A stretch of 64,000 nt of DNA, taken from positions 88,169-152,168 of the forward strand of contig JAGXGM010000036.1 of assembly GCA_024636675.1 (NCBI GenBank), read 5' to 3'. How positions within the stretch are numbered: the stretch's first letter is position 1; the number at the start of each line of letters is the position of its first letter. Positions 51,348-59,583 of this stretch are shown in pieces. A program made the position numbers and the translations under genes. The notes beneath the pieces are model-generated. The model was not told where the DNA came from. It searched no databases and saw only the letters and a program-made list of their open reading frames with translations. The DNA comes from Hydrogenophilales bacterium (GTDB lineage: Bacteria; Pseudomonadota; Gammaproteobacteria; Burkholderiales; Thiobacillaceae).

Positions 51348-52091
51348 CTAGCTGAGCCGGCCCAGCCAGCCGGCCAGTTGCTCGATGCCCAGGCCGACGC
51401 CGTGGGCGACCAGCGGCACCGCCCACACCCAGGCGGCCATCAATCCCAGCGTCGCCACCCCCAGCCCGACCGAGAAGATGTCCAGCCCCGGCGTGGTGCG
51501 CGCCACAATGCCCAGCGCCAGCTGGATCAGCAGCGCCAGCGCCAGCAGCGGCAAGGCCAGCTGCACGCCGGTGGCGAACAGCCAGCTGCCGGCTTCGGCC
51601 AGTTGGCGCAGATCGGTTGCGGCGGGCAGGACGGCCACCGGCATGACGGCAAAGCTGTCGCGCAGCGCGTCGACGATCAGCAGATGACCGCTGGCACCCA
51701 GAAACGCCATCGCCGCCAGCCACCCCGCCAGCGCGCGCCAGGCGGCGTCCGCGGGCGCCGCCTGCTCGGCGGTCAGGGTCAGCAAGCCGCCGGTCGCGGT
51801 GTGGCCGGTCCATACCAGGATGGCCTCGACCGCAGCAAACACAAGCCGCACGCAAAGCGCCAGCGCCGCGCCCCACACGCCTTCCAGGCCCAGCGCCAGC
51901 AGGCCCTGCACGCTGAACGGATCGAACGCCTCGATCGTCAGCCCCGGCGCCAGCACCGCCGCCAGCACGGCGGCGATGAACACGCGCAGCGACAGCGGCA
52001 GGCGGCCGGTCAGCGGATCGAACACGGCCCACCCGGCGAGGCGGGCGAAGGCAAACAGCCAGACCGCCAGACTCGCTTCGCTCAGGGGCAT
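51348..52091 (-). CDS. fliR: Flagellar export protein FliR
   Basis: Integral membrane component of the flagellar type III export gate, 247 aa with about six helices (LPLSLRVFIAAVLAAVLAPGL, LAVWLFAFARLAGWAVFDP). Last gene of the fliF-R run visible here; 7 bp after fliQ. ATG at 52091 (MPLSEASLAVWL). Confidence 0.92.
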   Translation of the reverse strand: MPLSEASLAVWLFAFARLAGWAVFDPLTGRLPLSLRVFIAAVLAAVLAPGLTIEAFDPFSVQGLLALGLEGVWGAALALCVRLVFAAVEAILVWTGHTATGGLLTLTAEQAAPADAAWRALAGWLAAMAFLGASGHLLIVDALRDSFAVMPVAVLPAATDLRQLAEAGSWLFATGVQLALPLLALALLIQLALGIVARTTPGLDIFSVGLGVATLGLMAAWVWAVPLVAHGVGLGIEQLAGWLGRLS

Positions 52092-52098
52092 GAACAGC

Positions 52099-52353
52099 TC
52101 ATTCGACGAGCGCCGGGAAATCGGTCAGCAGCATGCGCGCAAACTCGACCAGCTGCCCGCCCATCCAGCTGCCCAGCACCGCCAGCACGATCAGCATGAC
52201 GATGAGCTTGGGCACAAAGGACAGTGTGGGCTCGAGAATCTGGGTGGCGGCCTGAAACAGGCTGATGGCGATTGCGGTGAGCAGCCCCGCCAGCAATACC
52301 GGCGCGGCTATCAGCATCAACAGCCATAGCGCGTCGCGTGCCACGCCCTCCAT
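52099..52353 (-). CDS. fliQ: Flagellar export protein FliQ
   Basis: Small export-gate subunit, 84 aa with two helices (LWLLMLIAAPVLLAGLLTAIAI and VPKLIVMLIVLAVLGSWM). The SLFQAATQILEPTLSFVPK loop between them is conserved in FliQ. ATG at 52353 shares a base with the fliP stop (TGATG) and has GGGAG upstream; the frame allows a TTG one codon earlier. Confidence 0.95.
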   Translation of the reverse strand: MEGVARDALWLLMLIAAPVLLAGLLTAIAISLFQAATQILEPTLSFVPKLIVMLIVLAVLGSWMGGQLVEFARMLLTDFPALVE

Positions 52354-53081
52354 CAAAAACTCCCGAGCAGTGAGCCGACCAGCAGGTGCCAGCCGTCGAC
52401 CGTGACGAACAGCAGCAGCTTCAAGGGCAGCGACACCAGCTGCGGCGGCAGCATGATCATGCCCAGCGCGGTCAAGACGGCGGCGACGACCAGGTCGATC
52501 ACCAGGAAAGGCAGCACCACCATGAAGCCGATCTGGAACGCGGTCTTGAGCTCGCTGGTGAGGAAGGCCGGGGCCAGCGCGGCCAGCGGCACGCTCTCCA
52601 CCTGCTGGGGATCGACCGTCTTGTCGTCGCCGGTGAACAGGCTCAGGTCTTCGGCGCGGGTCTGCCGCAGCATGAAGCTTTTCAGCGGCTGCGCGGCCTG
52701 CTCGGCGGCGGCGTTGAAGCTCAGCGCGCCGTTGAGGTAAGGCTGATACGCCTCGGCATCGATGACCTTGAGCGCGGGCGACATCACGAATATCGTCAGC
52801 AGCACCGCCAGCCCCGTCAGCACCAGATTCGGCGGCGCGGTGTGGCTGCCCAGCCCCTGCCGCAGCAGGAACAGCACCACCGCGATGCGGGTGAACGCGG
52901 TGAACGCCAGCAGCAGGGCCGGCAAGAACGGAAACAGCAGCAGCCAGGGCAGGCTCGCGCCCGGCACGCCGATCACCTGCCCGCCCGCGCCGGGCGTCAC
53001 GGCGAGCAGCGGCACGCTGCTGTCCGCGCCCAGGGCAGGCATACTCAGCGCCAGCGCCGCCAGCGTCAGGATCATTTTCAT
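52353..53081 (-). CDS. fliP: Flagellar export protein FliP
   Basis: Core channel protein of the export gate, 242 aa with a cleavable N-terminal signal (MKMILTLAALALSMPALGA), as in other FliP. Conserved FTRIAVVLFLLRQGLG and SELKTAFQIGFMVVLPFLVIDLVV are visible, ending in PLKLLLFVTVDGWHLL. ATG at 53081 shares a base with the fliO stop (TGATG); the frame upstream is rejected. Confidence 0.96.
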   Translation of the reverse strand: MKMILTLAALALSMPALGADSSVPLLAVTPGAGGQVIGVPGASLPWLLLFPFLPALLLAFTAFTRIAVVLFLLRQGLGSHTAPPNLVLTGLAVLLTIFVMSPALKVIDAEAYQPYLNGALSFNAAAEQAAQPLKSFMLRQTRAEDLSLFTGDDKTVDPQQVESVPLAALAPAFLTSELKTAFQIGFMVVLPFLVIDLVVAAVLTALGMIMLPPQLVSLPLKLLLFVTVDGWHLLVGSLLGSF

Positions 53082-53425
53082 CACGCGCGCTCCGTCATGG
53101 CTTTGCCGGAATCGGCGGGTTTCGGCAGGGTATGCAGCAGCCGCACGCTGCCGCTCCCCACGCCCAGCAGCAGCCAGGTGTTGTCGACCTCGACCACCAC
53201 CACGCGCTCGCGCGTGCCGACCGGCGTCGTTCCCACCACCTTGACTGCGCCGTGCGCGCCCATGCCCGGCAGATAGCGACGGACGAGCCACGCCACCGCG
53301 ACGAACCCACCGAGGATCAGCCCCAGACTCAGCAGCACGGTGAACATGCTGGAGGCGGTGTCGGGCGCGGCCAGCGCCAGGGAAGGAACCAGCAGCAACG
53401 CGCCTGCCGCGACGAACTTAACCAT
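53081..53425 (-). CDS. fliO: Flagellar export assembly protein FliO
   Basis: 114 aa; an N-terminal hydrophobic segment MVKFVAAGALLLVPSLALA, a second helix FTVLLSLGLILGGFVAVAWLV and a short cytoplasmic domain KVVGTTPVGTRERVVVVEVDNTWLLLGV typical of FliO, which helps assemble the FliP ring. ATG at 53425 has a good ribosome site (AGGAGT), and overlaps the preceding gene by 8 bp. Confidence 0.9.
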   Translation of the reverse strand: MVKFVAAGALLLVPSLALAAPDTASSMFTVLLSLGLILGGFVAVAWLVRRYLPGMGAHGAVKVVGTTPVGTRERVVVVEVDNTWLLLGVGSGSVRLLHTLPKPADSGKAMTERA

Positions 53426-53888
53426 GCCGTATCACTCCTCGCGCCCAGCGCGTCATATCGGTTGTGGGGTGCGGCAACCGCACGGCGAGCGTTGCCTGCG
53501 TGGAACCGGTTGTGATGTGCCACGCCAGTGCAGCGGATAGCGTGGCCTGCGCCGCCGCATCCAGCCAGCACTCCGCCAGCGCGGTGTCCAGCGTGTGGAT
53601 CAGGGTGTGCGGCACAAACGGGGCCGTGCCTATCACGCGCTGGCCGCCGAGGCGGCGCGTCAGCCACAAGCTGGCCAGCGCAATATCGGGCTGCCAAGTG
53701 GGGCATGCCGCCGCGTCCGCGTCCGCCCCCGCATCGGCCGGCATTGCCCGTGCCTCGACCGGCAGACGCAAACGCGCGCTCAAGGTGGCGGCAAGCTTGC
53801 GGGTCAGGCGTGCCTGCAAATCGTCAGCGGCAGCGGCGGGGGCCGTCAGAAAAGCGGTTTCCGCTGGCGTTAGTTCCTGTAACTGCAT
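53418..53888 (-). CDS. Unrecognised protein in the flagellar operon
   Basis: 156 aa, Ala/Leu-rich and soluble, no signal or membrane segment. I do not recognise it. The first ~55 residues look helical (DLQARLTRKLAATLSARLRLP); the middle ALASLWLTRRLGGQRVIGTAPFVPHTLI and the end TLSAALAWHI vaguely recall the N-terminal part of SctQ/FliM-type proteins, though this is weak. It takes the place between fliJ and fliO where fliK, L, M and N are usual. ATG at 53888 shares a base with the fliJ stop (TGATG), so it is surely translated with the operon. Confidence 0.75.
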   Translation of the reverse strand: MQLQELTPAETAFLTAPAAAADDLQARLTRKLAATLSARLRLPVEARAMPADAGADADAAACPTWQPDIALASLWLTRRLGGQRVIGTAPFVPHTLIHTLDTALAECWLDAAAQATLSAALAWHITTGSTQATLAVRLPHPTTDMTRWARGVIRHG

Positions 53889-54340
53889 CAACGCCCCTGC
53901 CGACCCGCATCCTGGCGATGCGTCAGCTCCACCAGCTCGTCGTGCTCGCGCTGTTCGCTGCGGCGTTGCTGGATGGCAGCCTGCGCCAGATGGCGCTGCT
54001 CCAGCAGGCGCAATGCCTTGACCCGCTGATCGACCTGCATCCACTCGGTCAGCCGCGCCTGCCAGTCACGGTGCGCGGCGTCGATGGCGGCTTGCGCGGC
54101 CTGCATTTCGGCGGCCTGCGCGTGCTGCAAACGATTCATTTCCTGCAGCTGCGCCGCTGACACGCCATCGCGCAACTGGCTGGCCAACTGCGCAACGTGC
54201 GCATCGCGCAGCGTGGCCAGCTGCACCTGCCGTCCGCGCGCGCGCAGCCAGATGCCATGCGCGAACTTGACCGCGCGCGCCAGGCCCTCGGCCCGGCGTT
54301 CGGACAGCTGCAGCACCCGCGCCAGGGAAAACGGCTTCAA
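53888..54340 (-). CDS. fliJ: Flagellar export chaperone FliJ
   Basis: 150-aa coiled-coil protein that escorts substrates and activates the export ATPase. Nearly all predicted helix, starting [21 protein letters not shown] and rich in Ala, Gln and Arg. The identification rests on position after fliI, length and coiled-coil character. TTG start at 54340, overlapping the fliI stop (TTGA). Confidence 0.8.
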   Translation of the reverse strand: MKPFSLARVLQLSERRAEGLARAVKFAHGIWLRARGRQVQLATLRDAHVAQLASQLRDGVSAAQLQEMNRLQHAQAAEMQAAQAAIDAAHRDWQARLTEWMQVDQRVKALRLLEQRHLAQAAIQQRRSEQREHDELVELTHRQDAGRQGR

Positions 54341-55731
54341 CTGATCACCTCATCCAGTCCGCTATGAGCCGACTCCATTGGCGCGCGTTCGCGCATGCCC
54401 TGCATCAGATAGCCCTGCATTTTGGGATACAGCCGCACCCCCTCGTCCAGCACCAGATCGGCGCCCGGCACGTAGGCACCGACGGCCAGCAGGTCGCGGC
54501 TGCGCATGTAGCGCGAATAGAGATACTTGAAGCGACGGGTGCGCTCCAGCGCGTCCTCGGAAAGCAGGTCGGGCTGGACCCGGCTGATCGAGGCTTCGAT
54601 GTCGATCGCCGGGTAATGCCCGGCGTCGGCCAGATCGCGGGAGAGCACGATGTGGCCGTCGAGAATCGCGCGCGCCGCATCGGCGATCGGATCCTGCTGG
54701 TCGTCGCCTTCCATCAGCACGGTAAAGAACGCGGTGATCGAGCCGCTGCCGCTGCGGCCGTTGCCGGCGCGTTCGGCCAGCTGCGGCAGCTTGGCGAAGA
54801 CCGACGGCGGATAGCCCTTGGTGGCGGGCGGCTCGCCGATCGCCAGCGCAACTTCGCGCTGTGCCATCGCATAACGGGTGAGCGAGTCCATGATCAGCAG
54901 CACGTGCTTGCCCTGGTCGCGGAAATATTCGGCGATCGACATCGCGTAGGCCGCGCCGTTCAGCCGCATCAGCGGGGGATGATCGGCGGGCGCGGCCACC
55001 ACCACCGCGCGCGCCATGCCCTCGGCGCCGAGGATACGATCGATGAATTCCTTGACCTCGCGGCCGCGTTCGCCGATCAGGCCCACCACCACCACATCGG
55101 CTTCGGTGTAGCGCGCCATCATGCCGAGCAGAACGCTCTTGCCGACGCCGCTGCCGGCGAACAGGCCGAGTCGCTGTCCGCGCCCCACCGTCAGCAGGCC
55201 GTTGATCGCACGCACGCCGACGTCCAGCGTCTCCCGGATCGGCGCGCGTTCCAGCGGATTGATCGGCCGGCTGTACAGCGGCACCCGGCGTTCCAGCGAC
55301 AGCGGACCGAGGCCATCGAGCGGCCGGCCGGCGCCGTCGAGCACGCGTCCCAGCAAGTGATCGCCGACCGGCACCTGGCGCACCCGGTCCTGCGCGCGGC
55401 GGCGCGGCACGTAGCGCATCCCCAGGCGGGGCGGCTGCGCCGCCATCGTGTTGTCCGGAACCACCCGCGCGCCCGGCATCACGCCGTAGATGTCGGTGGC
55501 CGGCATGATGAACAGGCGGTCGCCGGAAAATCCGGCCACCTCGGCCTCGATGCTCTGTCCACCGGGCACCTGCACATGGCACTGGCTGCCCACCGGCAGC
55601 TGCAGCCCCACTGCCTCCATCACCAGGCCGGACACCCGGGTGAGACGCCCGCTGGCCGCGATCGGCGCTGCCCAGCTGACCGCACGCCGGCAGTTGGCCA
55701 GGTATTCGCGCAGGCGGACAATGCGCTCCAT
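54337..55731 (-). CDS. fliI: Flagellum-specific export ATPase FliI
   Basis: Rotary-type ATPase of the flagellar export apparatus, 464 aa. Walker A is [15 protein letters not shown], Walker [14 protein letters not shown], with [15 protein letters not shown] and [16 protein letters not shown] as signatures. ATG at 55731, 6 bp after fliH. Related to F1 beta and to SctN; the flagellar neighbours settle the assignment. Confidence 0.96.
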   Translation of the reverse strand: MERIVRLREYLANCRRAVSWAAPIAASGRLTRVSGLVMEAVGLQLPVGSQCHVQVPGGQSIEAEVAGFSGDRLFIMPATDIYGVMPGARVVPDNTMAAQPPRLGMRYVPRRRAQDRVRQVPVGDHLLGRVLDGAGRPLDGLGPLSLERRVPLYSRPINPLERAPIRETLDVGVRAINGLLTVGRGQRLGLFAGSGVGKSVLLGMMARYTEADVVVVGLIGERGREVKEFIDRILGAEGMARAVVVAAPADHPPLMRLNGAAYAMSIAEYFRDQGKHVLLIMDSLTRYAMAQREVALAIGEPPATKGYPPSVFAKLPQLAERAGNGRSGSGSITAFFTVLMEGDDQQDPIADAARAILDGHIVLSRDLADAGHYPAIDIEASISRVQPDLLSEDALERTRRFKYLYSRYMRSRDLLAVGAYVPGADLVLDEGVRLYPKMQGYLMQGMRERAPMESAHSGLDEVIS

Positions 55732-55737
55732 GCCTGT

Positions 55738-56367
55738 TTATTCCAGCCAGTTCTTGTTGCTGCCGAGCACCTGCACCACCTGGCGCCAGCGCCCGGGCAG
55801 CGTGGCATCGAGGTCGCCCTGCGCGGTTTCGATCATGCAGCCACCCCGCACGATGCGCACGTCTTCAACGACGCGCAGGCGGTTCTTGTCCAGCACCTGA
55901 TCGAGGTGCGGCCGCACCAGCACGGCATCGTCCGGGTTCAGCAGCAGACGCGCCTCGCGGCTGCTTTCCGCCATCTGTTTCAGCGCCAGGTTGACCACAT
56001 CGAGGATCCGCTCCGGCCGGACCGCGAGCTCGCCCGCCACCACCTGGCGCGCCACGTCGAGCGACAGTTCCAGCACCATGTCGGCGAGACGAAAGTCGAA
56101 GTTGTCGAGGGTGTTGCCGAAACTTTCGGCCAGCTGTTTCATGCGCCCGCAGGCCTGTTCTCCTTCCACCCGCCCGGCGGCCAGTCCTTCGGCGTAGCCC
56201 TCGGCGCGCGCGGCGGTGCGCAGCCTGGCGAGTTCGGCGCCGGCGTCCTCGACGGGAGGTGTCTCGCTGGCAGACGCCGCCAGTTCCACCACTTCCCACT
56301 GTTCAAAAGCCGTTGCCTGATTGGGTGTGACTTGACTGGACGGGGTATCGTCGTCGGGTGTGCTCAT
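55738..56367 (-). CDS. fliH: Flagellar export regulator FliH
   Basis: Cytoplasmic regulator that ties FliI to the export apparatus, 209 aa. The ARAEGYAEGLAAGRVEGEQ region shows the GxxxG-type repeats of FliH, and the C-terminus resembles the V-ATPase E-subunit-like domain (LADMVLELSLDVARQVVAGEL). ATG at 56367 overlaps the fliG stop by four bases (ATGA). Confidence 0.93.
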   Translation of the reverse strand: MSTPDDDTPSSQVTPNQATAFEQWEVVELAASASETPPVEDAGAELARLRTAARAEGYAEGLAAGRVEGEQACGRMKQLAESFGNTLDNFDFRLADMVLELSLDVARQVVAGELAVRPERILDVVNLALKQMAESSREARLLLNPDDAVLVRPHLDQVLDKNRLRVVEDVRIVRGGCMIETAQGDLDATLPGRWRQVVQVLGSNKNWLE

Positions 56368-57329
56368 GCCGCCGCCTCTTCCGGGAACAGGATCGCTCCT
56401 TCTGTCACCAGCCGCCGCAAGGTGACGCCGGCCTCGTCCTGCGCTGCCTGGATTGCGGTCACCGGCAAGGCGCCCAGGGTGTCCAGATCATCGCGCATGC
56501 GCTGCGCCGCGGTCGGGCTCATCACCGCGGTGAGCGCATCAAGCACCCGCCCGTCGCTGCCCTTCAGCGCATGCAGCAGGGTGCGCGCGCCAACGTTGCG
56601 CAAGAAAGTCTTGCGGCTCGCCTCCGGCAGCCGCGCCAGGTCTTCGAATTCGAGATGGCGCACGCGCAGACGCGCAGCCAGCGCCGCATCGTTCTGGTCG
56701 AGCTGGCTCAAGGCGGCCGCTGCGCTGCCCTCGCTCATCTGCCCCAGCAGGCTGGCGACGGCGGCTTCGCCCTGCACCGGCGCCGAGACCTCGAGGCTGG
56801 CCAGCCAGTCGTCCAGTTCGCGCAGCATGTCGGCGCTGGGTGCGTCGCTGTGCGCCAGGCTTTGCAAGGTATCCGCGCGCGTTTTGCCGGGAAGCAGGTC
56901 GAGCACCGCGGCCGCAACGTCGCGCGGCAGCTGCGCCAGCACCACGGCAATCAGTTGCGGCGGCTGCGCCTCCAGCAGGCCGGCAATCTCCGCCGGTTCG
57001 CGCCAGGCGAGTTTCTCCAGGGTCTGCGCGCCTGCCGCGCGCAGGCGCTGCAGCATCGCCTGCGCGCGTTCCGGGCTGAGTGCGCGCTTCAGCGTCTCGT
57101 CGAGAAAGCGCCCGGTATCGGCGGCAAATCCGGTCTGTTCGGCAGCCTCGGCGGCATAGTCGTGCAGGATCACGCGCACGCGTTCGCGCGGCAGCATCTC
57201 CAGTTCACGCATGGCACTGCCCAGGCGGCTCACTTCGAGCGGGCTCAAGTAACGGAACACGGCAGCCGTGGCCTCCTCGCCCAGGGCGAGCAGCAGCGCC
57301 GCGGATTTTTCGATGCCGGCCTGGCTCAT
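56364..57329 (-). CDS. fliG: Flagellar motor switch protein FliG
   Basis: Rotor protein between the MS-ring and the stator, 321 aa. It begins MSQAGIEKSAALLLALGEEATAAVF, followed by the PEVSRLGSAM-type pattern and QPPQLIAVVLAQLPRDVAAAVL typical of the middle domain. The C-terminal torque helix is LEFEDLARLPEASRKTFLRNV. The ATG at 57329 overlaps the stop of the second mini-ORF of the repeat before it (ATGA). The sequence is more divergent than average FliG. Confidence 0.93.
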   Translation of the reverse strand: MSQAGIEKSAALLLALGEEATAAVFRYLSPLEVSRLGSAMRELEMLPRERVRVILHDYAAEAAEQTGFAADTGRFLDETLKRALSPERAQAMLQRLRAAGAQTLEKLAWREPAEIAGLLEAQPPQLIAVVLAQLPRDVAAAVLDLLPGKTRADTLQSLAHSDAPSADMLRELDDWLASLEVSAPVQGEAAVASLLGQMSEGSAAAALSQLDQNDAALAARLRVRHLEFEDLARLPEASRKTFLRNVGARTLLHALKGSDGRVLDALTAVMSPTAAQRMRDDLDTLGALPVTAIQAAQDEAGVTLRRLVTEGAILFPEEAAA

Positions 57330-57410
57330 GCGCGCATCCTGGTTAGATTCATGCGGCTGCTCATGCGCGCATCCCGGTTAGATTCATGCGGCGGCTCATG
57401 CGCGCATCCA
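57327..57410 (-). repeat. 35-bp tandem repeat at the fliF-fliG junction
   Basis: Two full 35-bp units (57327-57361, 57362-57396; 33 of 35 identical) and a 14-bp partial third copy. Each unit carries the ATGCGCGCATGA junction of the fliF end. On the minus strand this makes two 13-codon ORFs, 57361-57399 (MSRRMNLTGMRA) and 57326-57364 (MSSRMNLTRMRA). Each starts inside the preceding stop (ATGA) and the last ends inside the fliG start. Confidence 0.9.
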
Positions 57411-58751
57411 CAGCTTGATGACGTCCGCCGTCACGCGCGGATCGGCCAGTACCCGGCCGCGCACAGCGTCGAGCTCAGTATCGAAATCTGCCTCTTCAGC
57501 CGCGGCAGCGGGCGTCCGGCGGGCACGCCGCCATACCGACACCGCGAGCAGGATCAGCGCCGCCGGGGCAGCGGCCAGCGACCATTGCGGCAAGGCGAAC
57601 GGATCGGCCGCAGCGGGTTGTGGGGTAACCGGCTGCACGGGCTGCACCGGGGGAACCGGCTTAGGCGCCGGAGTCTGGGGGGTTTCGGCAGGCAGCTCGG
57701 CCTGCGGTTTGGGCGCCGCCGCGGGCAACGCATACACGCGCAGCGTGTCGCCGCGCGCCGGCTGCAGTCCCAGCGCCTGGCTGGCCATCTGCGTGGCGCG
57801 CCGCTGTTCGTTGGCGCTGGCGTCGAATCCGAGAATCACGATGGCATTGATGCGCTGGATACGGCCTTCCGGCACGCGCGTGGTGCGCACGGTCTTTTCC
57901 AGCGGGCGCGCCTGCCCGGCCACCACGACATTCTGCACGCGCTCGACCGTCTGCCGGGTTTCGCTGTCTTCCAGAGTGGCGGTCACCTGCACGCTGACGC
58001 GGTCCTCGCCCAGCCACGGCGTCAACACTGCCAGCGCCCGCCGCACCAGGTCCTGCTCCAGCGCCAGGCGCTGCGACTGGGCGGCCTCGGGCACCGCGCC
58101 GCCCAGCAGAACACCGCGCGGATCGAGCACCTGCACCTCGGCGCGCTTCAGGCGCGGCACCCCGGCGGCCACCAGGGTCTGGATGGTCGCCACCTGCCCG
58201 GCGTCCAGCTGCGCGCCGGGACGCAGCCGCACCAGCACGGCAGCGGTGGCGGGCGGCGCATCGCGCAGAAAGGGCGACACCTTGGGCAGGGCAAGATGGA
58301 CGCGCGCGAGTTCGACCGCTTCCAGCTTCTGGATCGAACGCGCCAGATCGATTTCGAGCGCACGCTGAAAGCGCTGCTGTTCCTGCAGCGACGAGGCGCC
58401 AAAGCGGGGGGCGCGGTCGACTTCATCCTGCGCGTCGTCGTCGGATTTGGGCAGGCCGCGCGCCGCCAGGCGGTAGCGCGCCGCGTGCAGTTGGCCGGCC
58501 GGCACCTCGATAGTGCCGTCGGCGGCAGACAAACGATAGGGAATGTCGAGCTGTTCGAGCGCGGCGATGACATCGCCGCCGGCGCGGTCGGACAGTTGCG
58601 TGTAGAGCACGCGATAGACCGGCGGGTTGAACCACAGATAAGCGGCGGCCAGCGCCGCCAGCGGCAGGATCACCAGCAGGGCCAGCATGAAGCGGCGCAC
58701 CGGGCTGGCGTCCGCAATCAGATCGCGCAGGCTGCTCAGCCAGCCCGGCAC
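57396..58751 (-). CDS. fliF: Flagellar MS-ring protein FliF
   Basis: Base-body ring protein in the inner membrane. 451 aa from GTG at 58751 (MPGWLSSLRDL), shorter than the ~550 typical. One helix is near residues 20-40 (FMLALLVILPLAALAAAYLW) and another near 395-415; ring-building sequence RVLYTQLSDRAGGDVIAALEQLDIPYRL is visible. The end DPRVTADVIKLWMRA is the FliG-binding helix. GAGGTG lies 6 nt before 58751; a GTG at 58760 is also possible. No fliE precedes it. Confidence 0.93.
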   Translation of the reverse strand: MPGWLSSLRDLIADASPVRRFMLALLVILPLAALAAAYLWFNPPVYRVLYTQLSDRAGGDVIAALEQLDIPYRLSAADGTIEVPAGQLHAARYRLAARGLPKSDDDAQDEVDRAPRFGASSLQEQQRFQRALEIDLARSIQKLEAVELARVHLALPKVSPFLRDAPPATAAVLVRLRPGAQLDAGQVATIQTLVAAGVPRLKRAEVQVLDPRGVLLGGAVPEAAQSQRLALEQDLVRRALAVLTPWLGEDRVSVQVTATLEDSETRQTVERVQNVVVAGQARPLEKTVRTTRVPEGRIQRINAIVILGFDASANEQRRATQMASQALGLQPARGDTLRVYALPAAAPKPQAELPAETPQTPAPKPVPPVQPVQPVTPQPAAADPFALPQWSLAAAPAALILLAVSVWRRARRTPAAAAEEADFDTELDAVRGRVLADPRVTADVIKLWMRA

Positions 58752-59059
58752 TGCATGCACCTCGTCTGCGCGGCCGGGGCCAACTGGATTGCGCCTTGCT
58801 TGGTAAGCTGAATATTCACCCGGCGATTATCCCGGATAATTCATCAGGGTGCGAGATGGTGGCGAGTGGATTTGCGAGACAGTTTTGTTGTCGGGAGAGG
58901 TCCATGATCGCTCCAGAGCGTGGTTGTTGCCGATTGATCGGCTTACAGCCATGCCCTGCCCCTTGCGGCTATCGACGCCAGGCAAGCGGCAAAAAGTGGC
59001 CACAAAAGCCGCCTCAATGGCATGCACAAGCCCAAGAGACGACTGTCGGATTGCCGGAA
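58752..59059. other. Gap upstream of fliF, no gene
   Basis: 308 bp between fliF and sixA without a supported gene; the frames that open here do not resemble any family. It should hold the flagellar operon promoter. I see no convincing sigma-28 or sigma-54 site. A perfect 15-bp palindrome lies at 58826-58840. Confidence 0.6.
58826..58840. promoter_or_regulatory. 15-bp palindrome upstream of fliF
   Basis: ATTATCCCGGATAAT is a perfect inverted repeat (7+1+7), 75 bp before the fliF start. It may be an operator of the flagellar operon, but I cannot assign a regulator. Confidence 0.4.
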
Positions 59060-59512
59060 TCACAACCAGTCGGGCGCAGCCACCGTGCGCAACACCACCT
59101 GTAGCTGGCCCGCACGCTCGCGGTTTTGGAACCACCATATGCCGCTTTTTTTCACCGCCAGATCACCCGCCTGCCCGCTCAGCAGCAGCATCGCCACCTG
59201 CCCCAGCGTGGGCTGATGGCCGACGACCAGCACCGGATAAGGCGCATCCGGCCAGCCCACTGCGGCCAGCACGTCCTCGGCACGCGCCCCGGGTGCCAGC
59301 GCCGGCATCTGGTCGTAATAGCGTCCCAGCGCCTGGGCCGTTTGCAGGGCGCGTGCGGCGGGGCTCGCCAGGACGCGGATATCCTGGGGCAGTCGCGGGT
59401 TCAGCCAGTCGGCCATGCGCGCCGCCTGCTTGCGACCACGGCCAGTCAGTTCCCGCTCGAGATCGGGGCTCGAGTCGTCCGCTTCCGCGTGTCGCCACAA
59501 AATGAGTTCCAT
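59060..59512 (-). CDS. sixA: Phosphohistidine phosphatase SixA
   Basis: Removes phosphate from histidine residues, for example in phosphorelay proteins. 150 aa. The catalytic motif is LILWRHAEADDSS, then LASPAARALQTAQAL and LVVGHQPTLGQVAM. The start is ATG at 59512 (MELILWRHAEAD). It lies 71 bp after the CYTH-CHAD gene, on the same strand. Confidence 0.93.
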   Translation of the reverse strand: MELILWRHAEADDSSPDLERELTGRGRKQAARMADWLNPRLPQDIRVLASPAARALQTAQALGRYYDQMPALAPGARAEDVLAAVGWPDAPYPVLVVGHQPTLGQVAMLLLSGQAGDLAVKKSGIWWFQNRERAGQLQVVLRTVAAPDWL

Positions 59513-59583
59513 CCGGTTTCCTCGAAAGATTCGTTGCTGTATCGGTTCAAACCAGCATAGCGCGACTGCAGGCGCTGTCGAGG

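Noticed and set aside
58761..58790. GG-N10-GC pattern near the fliF start as a sigma-54 promoter
   Set aside because: It is too close to the start codon and lacks the TGGC-N8-TTGC context; such pairs are common in GC-rich DNA.
54364..58811. Long plus-strand frames (931 and 817 codons) opposite fliF, fliG, fliH and fliI
   Set aside because: Antisense to clear flagellar genes and without any recognisable domain; also shadow composition.
58827..59138. 103-codon minus-strand frame upstream of fliF
   Set aside because: No family resemblance, no ribosome site, overlaps the end of sixA; looks like chance.
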